From contig CM049396.1 of NCBI GenBank assembly GCA_026929865.2, forward strand, positions 22,820,001 to 22,884,000: 64,000 bases of DNA. The letters run 5' to 3'. The notes under the pieces were generated by a model, which did not search any database, was not told where the DNA came from, and saw only the letters and a list, made by a program, of their open reading frames with translations. The position numbers and the translations under genes are program-made. The stretch's first letter is position 1. Every line of letters begins with the position of its first letter. The DNA comes from Hyperoplus lanceolatus. Its lineage: Eukaryota > Chordata > Actinopteri > Uranoscopiformes > Ammodytidae. Positions 1-13,098 of the stretch are shown one piece after another.

Positions 1-531
1 AGCTCAGCTTGCTTACGCTAGACCTGGCGAGTGTTTCCACCTTTCTATTTCAAAGTGTCTTTCTTCCACCACTCACTGGTCATTTCCAGTTGTGCTCTGG
101 TAGACTGGGTTTTCATCTGTTGAATGTGACATGTTGATTTGGAATGAGAGGCACTAGGCAACATAACAGACAAGAATACATCCAATGACACTAAACAAGG
201 GGAACAATTGTTACAAGGAAACGTCTGGTTATGATTTCATTTTGTTTGGTTGTTCTTAGAATGGTTCTCACAAACTTGTTTTTATGCCATAGGAACCATC
301 ATTCCTAGGTGAGCATGACAATCTCAGACGAGCCCCCAAATATGTTACATCCTGATGTGGACCAGGGAGTAACAGTTGATTTTGGATTGAAGGAAAGATG
401 GGAGACAGTTGTTTAAATAACTAATGCAATTCATGCACAAATCACAAATTGAATAAGGAATTGAAAGCTAAATTAATGGTTAAAACAGGAACCCAACAAC
501 CACCCTTTGTTATTTTTCAATAAAGATACAT

Positions 532-663
532 TTTTGGATTTTTATGCTTTATTAGACAGGGAAATGACATGCAGAGAACAATCACAAGCCTGATTCTAAC
601 CTGTGGTCAGCTGCTTTTGAGGACAGAGCCTCTATGGGTGGGAGCTCTAACCACTACACCACA
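532..663 (-). mobile_element. tRNA-derived SINE
   Basis: On the minus strand: a tRNA-like head (GTGTAGTGGTTAGAGCTCCC as A-box region, GGTTAGAATCAGGC as diverged B box), then the tail TTCTCTGCATGTCATTTCCC ending TAATAAAGCATAAAA. This tail is shared with the copy at 58785-58930 and is common in fish SINEs. Confidence 0.7.
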
Positions 664-702
664 AGCACCCCCACCATCCTTCTTTTAAGGACAAAAGGAG
701 AA

Positions 703-760
703 AGCCATGCCAAAGCCATGCCAAAGCCATGCCAAAGCCATGCCATGCCATGCCAAAGCC
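703..760. repeat. 11-bp minisatellite GCCATGCCAAA
   Basis: Five to six tandem units of GCCATGCCAAA with a truncated GCCAT doublet in the middle. No other feature in 664-908. Confidence 0.85.
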
Positions 761-908
761 AGCACAACACACAAACCACCCACACAGCATAGTCTGCTGC
801 TTAGTGGCTCAAAGGGAAAGTGAGTCTCAGGTTCTCCTGTTTTTATACTGCTCCAATTAGCAGAGCTAATTGGACACACCTGTGTGTGATTGAGGGATCA
901 GCACACCT

Positions 909-2126
909 GGGGCCTATTGCATAAAAGTGGAATAAAGACATCCAGGATGATTGATAAAGCCAGCCTTGACAAAGTCTAGCCTGGGCACTTTGGATTAGTC
1001 AGTTGCATAAACGCCAATCCAGGATGAAAAGGGGCTGCTTTGTCAAGCCAGGTGTAAGTAATTCTGTTAAGTGCCAGCCCACAGCTTTCAGAAGTAGACC
1101 CAGAGATCAAACACAGATTCGCTGATGTAAAAATGGAAAAGACGGCCCATTTTCCCACAATGCCTTGCTAGTTTAAACCGTAAGTCAGGGAGCAGTTCAT
1201 TTCATACAGCAGATGTATTCTCTGCTGACCATACTTGATGTCCCTGCATTGTTTTATAATAAAATAGTTGACAGTGAGCAGTCTGCAGGTGCATCTAAAA
1301 AATAGAATATCATGGAAAGTCCATTCAAGAAGTGAAACTTTCATAGATTCATTACACAAAGTGAAATATGTCAGGCCTTTTTTTGGATGATTGATTGATC
1401 ATGGAATAAAAATCCAGTAGCTCAAAAATGTATAGAATATTGCATACAACCAATCAGAAATGTCGACCTTCTGAAAAGTATGTTTATTCTAGATTAATTT
1501 CACTTAATGTGTAATGAATCTAGAATATATTTAAGTTTCACTTTTTGAATTAAATTACAGAAAAAAGGAAATTTTAATTGATATTTAATTTTGTTTTAGA
1601 AGCACCTCGATATAGTTATAAGTACAAAGTGAATTTATTTGACCCACATTTGCAACGTCATCTGCCATCGATAATCAATTGTATAAATATAGCCTGCAAT
1701 ATGAACAGACTATCACATAAATTATTATAATGTATATAATTTCATCTTAATGTAATTATAATTAAGTTAATTATAAATGGTTCAGGTTAAATAATAGAAA
1801 ATAAGAACTATTTAACTAAATGCCAATGCAGTCTTTTATATGGTACTTTAAAACAGGTTATTGCAACTTAAGCATTACACAGAAGATCATGAAATAACTG
1901 TTAAACACCTTCAGATCGGAGTGACAGCTGACTGAGCCAATCAGGCCACAGAATAAGTTTATCCTTAACGTTTAGCCTGGTCCCGACCAGGCTAAACGTA
2001 AAGGATAAATCTCCATGGTAACTTCTGTCCCTCCACTTTTATGCAACCGGATCGAGGCTAACTCAAGCCAGGATAACCAAAATATCCTGGGTTAATCCCT
2101 TATCCTAGTTTTATGCATTAGGCCCC
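909..2126. mobile_element. TIR DNA transposon, GGGGCCTAWTGCATAAAA ends
   Basis: Inverted ends GGGGCCTATTGCATAAAA / TTTTATGCATTAGGCCCC, lying in CCTGG...CCTGG. Inside is a short perfect palindrome (GTTTAGCCTGGTCCCGACCAGGCTAAAC, given here only as its arms GTTTAGCCTGGT and complement) near 1971-2000, and a Tc1-like remnant around 1290-1560. No transposase. Confidence 0.75.
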
Positions 2127-4357
2127 TGGAGGAGGAAAGAGCACACAAACAAAACCCATACCTAACAACAATCTATTGGACAAAGTGATTCCGATCTAAA
2201 CTATGACATGAAATATTAGCGCGCCCCCCCAACCTCCCCCTTTTGGACAGAAGTGGTAGTGTTTTCATGACACCAGTGCCTGCTGTCCTAAAGATCTTTG
2301 CTGGCGGATGTTATGCCTAGCTGAGGTTTAAAGGTTGGTGTATTTCTAAAAAAAAAAATGCAATGGAAACAGTATAGGCTTATCAATAATGACATAAGAG
2401 ACAAACATATATCCAACATTCCCATCATGTTTTCCTCATGCTTTCATATTCTGTTCCATCAATATCTGGATGCTCCTAGCTTCTAATATTCACACGAAAA
2501 CACACGTTAGTTAGTATTTTATTTTGCATATTTTCTGGAAATCCAGATCAAACTTGTCCTAGATTTGGATGGAAACGTATATAGTGACTGTCTTGTCTTA
2601 TAAAGCCCATGCGTTGTAGCTTGTGCTGCCTGTTTAGGCCTCTGTGAGTTGCACAGCGAACAAATCCTTCAAGTAATTTCAGTATTCTAAACCTAACCTT
2701 TATGTTCATATTTGCATACGTTTAAGGGCACAATGATTAAACTGTGTACAACAGTTCAGCTTTAGATGCACTAATAACTGCACAGTGCAGAATATGATAT
2801 GGTATGATTTTTTTTTTTTTAGGGTGTAGCTGACACCAGTCATCAGTGCAAACCATGACATTTAAGCTGAATGAATCATATGTCAGGGCCGATCACTGAG
2901 GACGCAATGCAAAAAACATTCTCTCCTTTTTATTTTCCATCTGCCTACACACAGACATTTGAAATCAATATATAGAAAATGTACTTTTATATTTGACCAC
3001 TGACTTGGTATTTCAGTTATTTTTTATGTTTTTATGTGTCTTTTTGACCTGGTTTTAGTTGTGTTTGCCCTTCTGTAAGTGTTAGTCAGATTTGCTATAC
3101 TTGTGGGATCTTTACAGAGTAATGTTAGTTCAGCATGGCGGCCTGTGTCCATATCACTTTTACACCACTGATAAAAAATAATAAACTGATTGACTATTAA
3201 TATGGTTCCATTTTTTTTATTCTGCCTTTTCACATTTTATTAATGCAGGAATGTATTACATCTTATCCAAAGTTTACCATGGTCACATTACTCAATGTTA
3301 GCTAAGAAAATATTAATACCGTTACACTGTTTGACATGATTATAGTTTTGTCAACATGTTCCACTGATATTAATTGAGTACATCCAACACCTTGGTGAGC
3401 TGGCATCGGTTTTGTTGATAACATAATCAAATACATTTATGATGACATGAACTTGGGTTATGGTGGCCACGTTGCTGAATAAAAGGATTGTGCTATCAAC
3501 ACAGACACTGAGAACAAGAAACCCAATTCAAACAAAACATTAAGATGGAGGGCACTATAATAATAATTAAACTCAACAACATTAAAGGTTGACAATTGAA
3601 ATTAAAATATAGTCAAACAAAAGTAATCCGACTCAATTATCCCTCCTGCCTCACTAGAATGTGTGGTGGTGTGTTTACCTGCACAAATGTTGAACAAGAC
3701 AAACATATGTTGTGCATTCAATGAGAGACACTATTCATGGGACTTTATTCGATAGAACATATTTCAAACTTAACAAATGTATCAAGAATTTCAAAGTTAA
3801 ACGAAAATCAAAATTATATAAAGTGCACAACCCAACTTACTTATTTTTTGGAAACAATACAGTAACCTACTGTGCAGACTATAACTATCATGCTGCCAAC
3901 ACCGACAGTATCGGTTCAAACAATCCTTTCTCTCATCATACTCAGACTAGACAAGACTATAGTAGGCCTATATATACAGTATATAGGTGCCATTTTGGAA
4001 AAGGAAATGAACATGTAACCCAAATCTCAAGAGAAACATATCCTGACACAGCGCACACAGATCTTTCCGCCCCGCTGTGTCGGTTAGCCCACGCTGTTCG
4101 CTGCTATTTATAGGCATGATGGAGCGACTGAGAGAGGGCCTGGGGGGGCTGCAGGCTGATGCACGGTGCGTCAGTAGAGATGGGAGTTTTTTTCTTTGTT
4201 GGATCCAGACTGCTGGCTTGATAGGGATAATAACAGAGGTCCTGATGTGGCCTCTCTCTTTCTCGCTCTTTCTCTATGTCACAAACATTTGCTCATCTCC
4301 CATTCATTCATTCACTCAGCCTGGTATTCCCCCTCACCACCCAACCTGCCCTCACCT
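2127..4357. other. AT-rich intergenic DNA, no feature recognised
   Basis: No coding exon, RNA gene or repeat boundary could be supported. The open frames here (for example 3712-4113 on the plus strand) look random: no known motif and no splice context. Confidence 0.6.
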
Positions 4358-5663
4358 GGGGCCTCATTTATAAAGCTTTGCGTGGGATTCACGTGGAAGC
4401 TGGCGTACGGAAGAAATGTAGGATGTACGTGCGAACAAAAATATTCGGATTTATAAAACAGTGCGCACTCACGTCCTACGCCTGTTTCCCTTTATAAATC
4501 ACAATCAAGTCTAAATGTGGCGCAGACTTTGCGGGCTTCACGTACCGCCCATATTTACCCATACATAGTCATCGACACGCCCGAATTAATATCATTTACT
4601 GAGTGCATGAAGGCGGTAGTGGCAATCGCCGACTGAAAGGGAAATGGAAAAATAGACTCCACACGGTGTGGATCACTGCGGTCACCCCGAAGTACCCGTT
4701 GGAGAAGTGGCGACCAGGGAAAATATAGTTTGGTGGCAGTGTGAGCGTAAAGGCGTCAGAGTGCAGCCTGTGGCGATCTCTGTGAACGCTGTGGCCGAAA
4801 TAAAAAGATGCGATCCGACATAAAAGTGGACGCAAACAAGTGCATATCCTCACACAACAGTGTTTGTGCCACGAGCGGGGGACACTGGGACCCCCCATGA
4901 GATACAGATTCGGAGAATTCATCCCGGGGCAGTGGCGGGCGGCGGAGGGTTAATAATAAACTTCACAGTCCCTTTCAAAACACAATTGCGACGTGCTTAA
5001 ACTCAAAGAAAAACACATAGATAAAACGGACTAAAAGCCGTGAAAAAAATCACAGTAGCCTATATGATGTACAGTAGGCTTATCATTAGTGTATGAAAAG
5101 GTGCACTCCTGTCTGCCTGACTGAGGCATCGAGAACAGTGTCAGTGTAAAAGTAATAGGCTGTATTCCACCTCAATATTATCAGAATTAATTCCACAACA
5201 TGCAGATAGGTTATTCTAACTGCAGAGCTTATTCGAACGCTATTTTGTTTTTATTTGCACTCATATAGCCTATCTCCGTTTGTAGGCTATGTAAGATCCT
5301 AATTCGTTTTGTTTTTGTTGGTATCACTCCATGGAATAATCCGTGGAGGCATTTGTTCATTAGTTGTAAGAATGGCTTCATCCGTTTTGCAAAGGAACTC
5401 CCAATATATGATAGACCTACATGGCTTATAATAGGCCTATCTGGATTCATTTTACACAAACACATTCGTTCTCGCACTTCATACATGTGCCGACGGAGTC
5501 GCCGTTTCTCCTTTCTCCACTTTCTGTGCGTACGCATGGGTCAGAGTTTGCGTGGAGGACCGCACATCTCCCGTCAAGTTTGGTTTTTATAAATCCCAAT
5601 ATTTGCTTAGAAATTGGCGTGCGCCCTCTTCTGGGCGTACGCAACGTTTATAAATGAGGCCCC
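4358..5663. mobile_element. TIR DNA transposon, GGGGCCTCATTTATAAA ends (copy A)
   Basis: Ends GGGGCCTCATTTATAAA / TTTATAAATGAGGCCCC. Several sub-terminal TTTATAAA repeats occur. The right flank CCTGG is shared with the next element, so the two stand head to tail with one target motif between them. Interior differs from copy B; no transposase seen. Confidence 0.8.
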
Positions 5664-5664
5664 T

Positions 5665-6549
5665 GGGGCCTCATTTATAAAGCTTGCGGCGCACAAAAAC
5701 CTTGCGTAGACGGGAAGAAATTTGCGGGGAAATGTGCGGTGGCAAACGTTGGTATTTATAAAGACATTATTTGCGGAGAAGCGTGCGTATTCCTACGCCA
5801 ACCTTCGACCATGCGTAGAGCTACCGCAAGGTTTTCCTGACTCGGGGAATCAGCGACACTCAACGGCAACACCACGAAATGAAGCTCAGTCATCAGAAAA
5901 ACACAGACAAATTATGCTTGGCAGCCAATATATTTAGTCAATAAAATGTATAAGCTTACCTATAGTTGTGAATATGGCTACTGTAGTCTATGGCATGCAG
6001 TTGTGATGTAGGTTGAATTACTTATCAAGTAGCCTAGGTCTACATGCTTTGGTTATATTTTATAACTTATAGCGCTACTCTATAATAATATCCTATACGT
6101 CGGGAGGTGTTTCCGTGAGTGGCCAGCGGGAGAGCAAATTTTAAGAGGTGTGTAAAAAGTAGTTTTGTACAAAGTTAAGCCCAACAGATATTAATTAAAA
6201 CTGTAATTTCGTTAGATAAAATCATGTTATGAATTTAGCAAATCATTACACACATCTCTTTCCCATATTAATTCACCCTGGAAGATTAAACTACAATCTG
6301 ACGTTGGAAATGTGTGGATCTCACGGGAGATAAACAATTCTCTCGAATTGACTATAGGCATTATTTCACTTGTCACACCATTTTATATAGGCCTACATAT
6401 AGGACTACAGGTAGGCCTACGCTAATACGTGATATTTCATACAGTACAAAGTTGGGCGAAACTGCTTTACAAAGACTACAACGACTGTGCCAATCATGAT
6501 ATGTGATAAGCGCGCGGGTGTGTGTGTGTGTGTGTGTGTGCGTGTGCGT

Positions 6550-6584
<35 letters not shown>

Positions 6585-6967
6585 CCAGTTTCTGTAGCAC
6601 ATGCACAACGTCACAGGCTTTCTTCCTTCCCAGTCGCTTTCTTTGCGGCCGGTTGCCTCCCTTTTTTCCTCATGTCAGTCAAAATTCCGTGCTTATTAAG
6701 TGCGTCATCATATTCAGGAGCTATTTAGCATTCGCCATGTATGGTAGATTGTGGGATGAAACTGGGAGGTGAAGTGGGAGGACACGGGGTGGAGATCGTC
6801 TGCGCACAATTCAGCGCAGGTGGGTATTTATAAAGGGAAGATTGCGTGCAACTGTGCGCCGCACAGTTTTATAAATCTGATTTTTTTTTTGCGCAGCACA
6901 TTTTTGGCTTTCTGCGGACGCAATGTTTTAGGATGGTTTCTACGCACACCGTTATAAATGAGGCCCC
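5665..6967. mobile_element. TIR DNA transposon, GGGGCCTCATTTATAAA ends (copy B)
   Basis: Same ends as copy A. Its interior matches the 23545-24827 copy in inverted orientation (CGCACAAAAACCTTGCGTAG near the left end, CAGTCGCTTTCTTTGCGGCC near 6634, TCTACGCACACC near the right end). It holds a TG/CG dinucleotide tract at 6518-6585. Positions 6681-6950 are the native sequence that the setd5 capture replaces in the other copy. Confidence 0.82.
6518..6585. repeat. TG-rich microsatellite
   Basis: (GT)n interrupted by several GTGTGC units, within copy B of the TIR family; the 23545-24827 relative has only a short remnant here. Confidence 0.9.
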
Positions 6968-7717
6968 TGCTCCTTGGGTTACTCAGTAGTAGTCATGTCT
7001 ATATGTCTCCTACCGGCAGCTTGTGTCCCTTCCGCGGCCGTCCACATTTCCGGCAGCTGTTAAGAGTTGGTTGTTCCTGCGAATTACACATTCTTATTGT
7101 TATTATTAACTCTATAACTTTGATATGTGATGTGAGCGTGATCTGTCATCATGACAATGTTAGTAGAACCGGTTCAACACCTGTGTCATAATTATTAATA
7201 AATAGAAAAGGCAGGTGACATACCTGTATGTCAGCTCTCCATTGGCAAGGGTCACTGCCTGAAGCATCCTCATAGTGGCCGGAACAGGTCTCTTTCATAT
7301 CTTCATACATCTTACTTTGTGTTGTCCGAAGGGTGACGGAAGAAGCCAAAGGCTGTACATGCAGAGGTAATTTTCAGAAAAGTCCACATGAATTAAGCAA
7401 TCATGTGCTTTCAAGCAATCATGTGCTTTCAAGCCTTGCCTGGGTGCCCTGTAGTGGATGAACTGATTTTTTATATTATAATAGTGTCTCTTAAACCTAT
7501 GCAGCTGCAGGTTGAGTTGTTCCAGGAGCTGTTCTTGTATTATCTCTAATGTTTTTTTTATTGTAATTTCGGTGGTTTTGACATTGAGGTCATTATGTTT
7601 ATGTTCTTTATCTACAGTAGCCCACTGGTGATAGGACACTTGACTCTCCGCATTGTACTGTCTGGAGACTGGGCAAGAGAGTGCACTCACCACTAGTTGG
7701 CCACTCTTCCTCTAGGT
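6968..7717. other. intergenic, no clear feature
   Basis: Only a short direct repeat (TCAAGCAATCATGTGCTT, twice near 7395-7430) stands out. No coding or transposon boundary recognised. Confidence 0.5.
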
Positions 7718-8750
7718 CAGTGGTGTCAAACTCTGGCCCGCGGGCCAAATCTGGCCCGTTTCAATATTTAATCTGGCCCGCGAACCAATTCGGTAATTCC
7801 ATTAAATTCGGCCCAAAAAAAAAAAAAAAAAAAATGTGATTTTTTTTTTTTTTTTTCTCATGCGGAGCCTGTGCCATATCCGCACGTCGCACACGCTCCC
7901 AACCGTTAGGACACTCGCACAGCTTACCACTAGGAATGTCTGCTGAAAGTTCCACAGCTCAGGATTTTAAGCCATGAATTGATGAACTTGCATTGGAGAA
8001 AAGATGTCAGTTTTCTAATGGCTGTAAATAGGCCAATCTATGTGGTTAAATAGCATGCTAATATGATGATTGATTGTGTCAACTATCTAAGGACGAATGC
8101 TAACATTATCTGGTTTCTAACTTTTGCCTCAAGTTACAATATAGCTCACCAGCTAACGTTAGATAGCCGCTGATAGCCCACCCCTTTCATTTCCAATGGT
8201 GGCTTTGCATTTCATTACCAATGTAAAGTGTCATAAATAGTTAACACTGGTGCTGGGTCATGATTCCTATAAAAAAATAAAATAAAAAAACATGATATGT
8301 TTTGAAAGTGCAGAAAGTTTTGAACAATCCAAGAGAAAACATATTGTGGCTCAATCCAGAATGCCTGAGAGCCTTACTGCATTATAGTCCTTTATAATTG
8401 TTTCACCAGGAACCTGAATGTTGTCTTTTCCTTTAGAAAAATAAAGACATTTCCACAATAAATTGATGCAGAAAAGGCACAGAAAACAGAAACATCTACC
8501 AGAATACAGGAAATTAAGTGTTTGAAGCACAAAAATTTCTGGGGGAGCACCCCCATACCCGGGCCATAATTTGTCCCCCAAAATATGTAAACGAAACCTA
8601 GCCTATGCCCCGTATGTACGCAGGTTATATACCAAGATATGTTGTTTGATTTTTGGAATAAAAAGAAGGCATGTCAGTAAGCTGTTTGGCCCTTCGTGTG
8701 ATTATCATGTCGTAATTCGGCCCTTTGTGAAAATGAGTTTGACACCCCTG
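7718..8750. mobile_element. hAT non-autonomous transposon
   Basis: Ends CAGTGGTGTCAAACTC / GAGTTTGACACCCCTG, flanked by a perfect 8-bp duplication CTCTAGGT (7710-7717 and 8751-8758), the hAT hallmark. 1033 bp, no transposase. Interior matches 17454-18486 in opposite orientation. Confidence 0.88.
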
Positions 8751-9209
8751 CTCTAGGTCATCTTACTACCAGTGGCATTTTTCCATTGGCCGCGCAGACC
8801 CTTAGGCATCCAGACAGAAAGGATGTAATACTAGTTTTCAGTGTGTTCTGCAGGTGTGTGAGAGTGTCTACGTATGTGGAGCTTTGACACATGATATAAT
8901 CCAGTATCTCATATCTGACCTGCCTGCCTGTGTGTAGCTGCTGGCTGTGTCTGGGCCATGCTGGTAGACACACGGTATGTAAAAGGCCATCTGGAGGAGC
9001 AGTGAGGAGAAGACCGGCCTCAGACCAGCCATCTGCAGTGGAGCCTCCGGCGCTGCGCCACTCCGACATACCTGTTCACTCACTGGCTTTAATTAGGCAT
9101 ACACAATGGGAAGATCTCACACCGGAAATGTGTTGTCTTTTCCACAGGGCTTTCTGGAACTGATTCAGCTGCACAAGTGTAATGTGTTGCTCAGAAGCAG
9201 CTGTTCCAC

Positions 9210-9645
9210 TAGGAATGGGACCGAGCCGATACAGTATCTATTTTGGGTCCGATAAGGCTGCAATCTACTTATGGAATATCGGACTGACAAACTCCCATCC
9301 ACGTTCCGATCCAAATTCCATAGTCTGTTTATTTCTAGCTACAGTATGTGATGAAGCACAAGTTCAAAATAATTCAGCAATTAAAAAGTTGAGTTTTGAT
9401 GTGCTACTGTATTCAAATCGTTCAAAGCAGTTCGGATTAACCTTAATGCATTTTTGTATATTTTTTGCTCTTTTAAATTAGAATTGCTGCGTTGCTTAAG
9501 CCTTCTTATCCTTACACATAACGTCATCACTAACAAAGAAATGTAAAATAAGGATTATAATGGACAGTATTGGTATCAGCCCATATCTGAAACCCAGATA
9601 TTGGAATTGGATCTTACTGAAAAATAGTTAATCGGTATATCTCTA
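9210..9645. mobile_element. small hAT-like MITE
   Basis: Starts TAGGAATGGGACCGAGCCGA and ends ATCGGTATATCTCTA. The flanks TGTTCCAC and TCTTCCAC agree in 7 of 8 positions, consistent with an aged 8-bp target duplication. No coding capacity. Confidence 0.65.
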
Positions 9646-10123
9646 TCTTCCACACTGCTCAGCCATCTCACCTTGATAGAGGAACCGGCCTAGTGTTGTG
9701 TTTGACTATCACTGAGGATTCAGCCCTGTGTTCTACTGTTTGGATGGATGGTTAAAGCCTTGGAAATGATGTGTAGGGTACTAACAGTCTCTTGTCTCGA
9801 ATCTAAGGACAAAACCAAGTTAGCCACAACAACATGTGCAAATGATTCCAACGTACACTATTTACAGAGTGGACTATACTGTATGTGTTTGCAGCTTTGG
9901 AAACAGCTAATGCAGTTAAGCAAGTTAAAGCAGCAACGAGTAACATTTAAATATCTTTTAAACAGCCTCATGTTTCCTCTCATAATCATAAATTACCTTT
10001 AACAGTAAACGAGACCATCTGTGCAAAGAAATACTTTTTTATATAGTTTTTATTACTTCATTTGATCTGGTCGTACACCCAGTCCGATTTTCGCTTCACG
10101 CGTGCATGCTCTATGGTCACATA

Positions 10124-11755
10124 CAGTGCCTTGCAAAAGTATTCATACCCCTTGAACTTTTCCACATTTTGTCATGTTACAACCACATACGTAATTGTAT
10201 TTTATTGGGATTTCATGTCATAGACCATCACAAAGTGGGGCATAATTGTGAAGTGAAATTAAAATTATAAATTGTTTTAAAAAAAAATTACAAATAAAAA
10301 ACTGAAAAGTGTGGCGTGCAAAAGTATTCATACCCCCTGAGCTAATACTTTGTGGAACCACCTTTTGCTGCAATTACAGCTGCAAGTCTATTGGGGTATG
10401 TTTCTACCAGCTTGGCACATCTAGAGACTGATATTTTTGCCCATTCTTCTTTGCAAAAAAGCTCGAGCTCAGTCAAAATTGGATGGAGAGCATCTGTGAA
10501 CAGCAATTTTCAAGTCTTTCCAGAGATTCTCAATTGGATTTAGGTCTGGGCTTTGACTGGGCCATTCTAAAACATGAATATGCTTTGACCTAAACCATTC
10601 CTTTGTAGCTTTGGCTGTATGTTTAGGATTGTTGTCCTGCTGGAAGGTGAACCTCCGCCCCAGTCTCAAGTCTTTAGCAGACTCCAGCAGGTTTTCTTCC
10701 AAGATTGCCCTATATTTGGCTCCATCCATCTTCCCATCAATTCTGACCAGCTTCCCTGTCCCTGCTGAAGAAAAGCATCCCCACAGCATGATGCTGCCAC
10801 CACCATATTTCACAGTGGGGATGGTGTGTTCAGGGTGATGTGCAGTGTTAGTTTTCCGCCATACATAGCGTTTTGCATTCAGGCCAAAAAGTTCAATTTT
10901 GGTCTCATCCGACCAGAGCACCTTCCTCCACATGTTTGCTGTGTCCCCCACATGGCCTTTGGCAAACTGCAAACGGGCCTTTTTATGATTTTCTTTCAAC
11001 AATGGCTTTCTTCTTGCCACTCTCCCATACAGGCCTGATTTGTGGAGTGTACGGCTTATAGTTGTCCTGTGGACAGATTCTCCCACCTGAGCTGTTGATA
11101 TCTGTAGCTCCTCCAGAGTAACCATGGGCCTCTTGAATGCTTCTCAGACCAATGCCCTCCTTGCCCGGCCTGCCAGTTTAGGTGGACGGCCACTTCTTGG
11201 TAGATTTCCAGATGTGCCATACTCTTTCCATTTGGATATGATGGACTGAACAGTGCTACGAGACATGTTTAAAGCTTTGGATATCTTTGTATAACCTAAC
11301 CCTTCTTTAAATTTCTCCACAACTTTATCCCTGACCTGTTTTGCGTGTTCCTTAGTCTTCATGATGCTGTTTGTTGAGAGTCTGTGTTGGTTTGTTCACT
11401 TCTAACAAAGCTCTGAGGCCGTCACAGAACAGCTGCATTTATACTGAGATTAGATTACACACAGATGGACTCTAATTACTAATTAAGTGACTTTTGAAGG
11501 CAATTGGTGGCACTGGATATCATTTAGGGGGATCAGAGTAAAGGGGTATAAATACTTTTGCACGCCACACTTTTCAGTTTTATATTTCTTAAAAAATTAG
11601 AAAAATATTTATCATTTTCATTCCACTTCACACTTATGCGCAACTTTGTGTTGGTCTATCACAAAAAATCCCAATAAAATAAAATTACTTTTATGGGTGT
11701 AACATGACAAAATGTGGAAAAGTTCAAGGGGTATGAATACTTTTGCAAGCCACTG
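10124..11755 (-). mobile_element. Tc1-like transposon, nearly intact transposase
   Basis: TA-flanked element (TA at 10122-10123 and 11756-11757) with long inverted ends (CAGTGCCTTGCAAAAGTATT) and a second inner copy of the repeat at each side (near 10318 and 11543), the IR/DR layout of Sleeping Beauty-like Tc1 elements. The minus-strand transposase starts MKTKEHAKQVRDKVVEKF at 11362, with helix-turn-helix SRSTVQSIISKW. The DD34E triad sits in WSDETKIEL, QQDNNPKHTA and PDLNPIENLW. It is broken by one in-frame TGA at 11144-11146 (usual AGA) and one single-base insertion near 10475 that shifts the last 50 or so codons. Confidence 0.93.
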
Positions 11756-11757
11756 TA

Positions 11758-12811
11758 TCCGTATTGGTCGCAGATTTCAGTGCGGCGCAGGAACGCGATT
11801 TGAGAAGCCTATTGCTCCAGGTGAGGGAAGGGGAGCGGGAGCCTTGTTTGAGACAGTTGTTTGTTCATAATGACTGATAACGGGGCTGAACCATCAAAGA
11901 AAAAAAAGAAAATGCAATGAAGAAAAGCTAAAAGGGAGAGTGATAGGCGGGCGGGAGTGCATTGCCAAGCAACGTATGCACAATTTCACGCAGCGAACCT
12001 AGACTGCAGTGTTTACTCCTAAATGAATGAGCGGTAGCCTACTAAAACAAAGTTTACTTTGCCTCACCAGCATCATCAGATGACCATTATTCATCTGAAA
12101 TAGTCATTATTTACAACATAAACACATTACCTCATCGTGATCCATACTAACTAACTGCCATCTCTCGTTCATTCGCTTGGTGTGAGGACACGGACTCGTT
12201 CAGCTCCGTGAGAGGTGACAATGCATCAACTCATTGCAATCAGGTGTGTTTAGCACTTACTGCCATTAGTTGATGCTGTGTCACCCATAGACTCACAGAG
12301 CCGAAAAGAGTCCGGTGCCCTCCACACTTTCAACACACGGAAACACACCATATTGCTTCCTGATTATTTGAATCTTGCACTCCCTGCACAAGCTAGAAAA
12401 CAGCTTCACGACAGCTGGCGTCGTTAAAATACTACCGCTTTTGTTCAAAGGTGTCGCCAACGTGCCGACTTACTCGTAGTGGCTTCAAGGATATGGCTTC
12501 ATGGACAATTGAACAGGTATGCAGCGGTAAATCAAACCCTTTTAGAGCCTGTCTCTTTAAATTCTTCTTTTTTTCTAATACTTTGGTATTCAATAGGCAC
12601 ACCTTTGATCTATATTAATGTTCAAAAACCATAAAAAAGTGCATTTTGCATAATAGAAGACCTTTAATGATAGCCTTTATATAAGGGATGCTACAATACT
12701 CAACATAAAATGTAACCGTACTATAGGCCTACGCCATACACGGTTCAATTCACGCTTGAGAATTTATGGCATTTTCGGTATTGAAAGAAGAAAAAAAATC
12801 CTGTAGCCTAG
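11758..12811. other. intergenic, no feature recognised
   Basis: No exon, repeat boundary or RNA gene could be supported between the Tc1 element and the MITE. Confidence 0.5.
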
Positions 12812-13098
12812 CCCTGCGTTCCAATTATTATACTTCCATACTATTTAGTATGCCAAAAAAAGATTTAGGATGTCCCATTACATGCACGTCAATTGTAGTA
12901 TGCTGAAAATACATAAATGCCTCACTAACTCCAATAGCATTTTGGAGTAGCCTATTCGTCTTTATTCTTGACATTTCTCAACACAATGAAAAAAATCTTC
13001 CTTATCCGATTTTTTTTCTCTCCTGTGGTCCTTCAACTCTTCTGTACTTTAGTATGTAGTGTAGTAAAAAGAAAGAGTATGTGATTTGGAATGCAGGG
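12812..13098. mobile_element. MITE with CCCTGCGTTCCAA ends
   Basis: 287 bp, ends CCCTGCGTTCCAATTA / TTTGGAATGCAGGG, flanked by TAG on both sides. Several TAGTATG motifs in the interior. A 3-bp target fits Harbinger-type mobilisation; the superfamily is a guess. Confidence 0.65.

Noticed and set aside
3712-4113. 133-codon open frame on the plus strand
   Set aside because: No known motif, no splice sites and no codon bias; AT-rich random frame.
6373-6772. Open frames on both strands with Cys-Val or His-Thr repeats
   Set aside because: They are translations of the TG/CA microsatellite inside a transposon, not genes.
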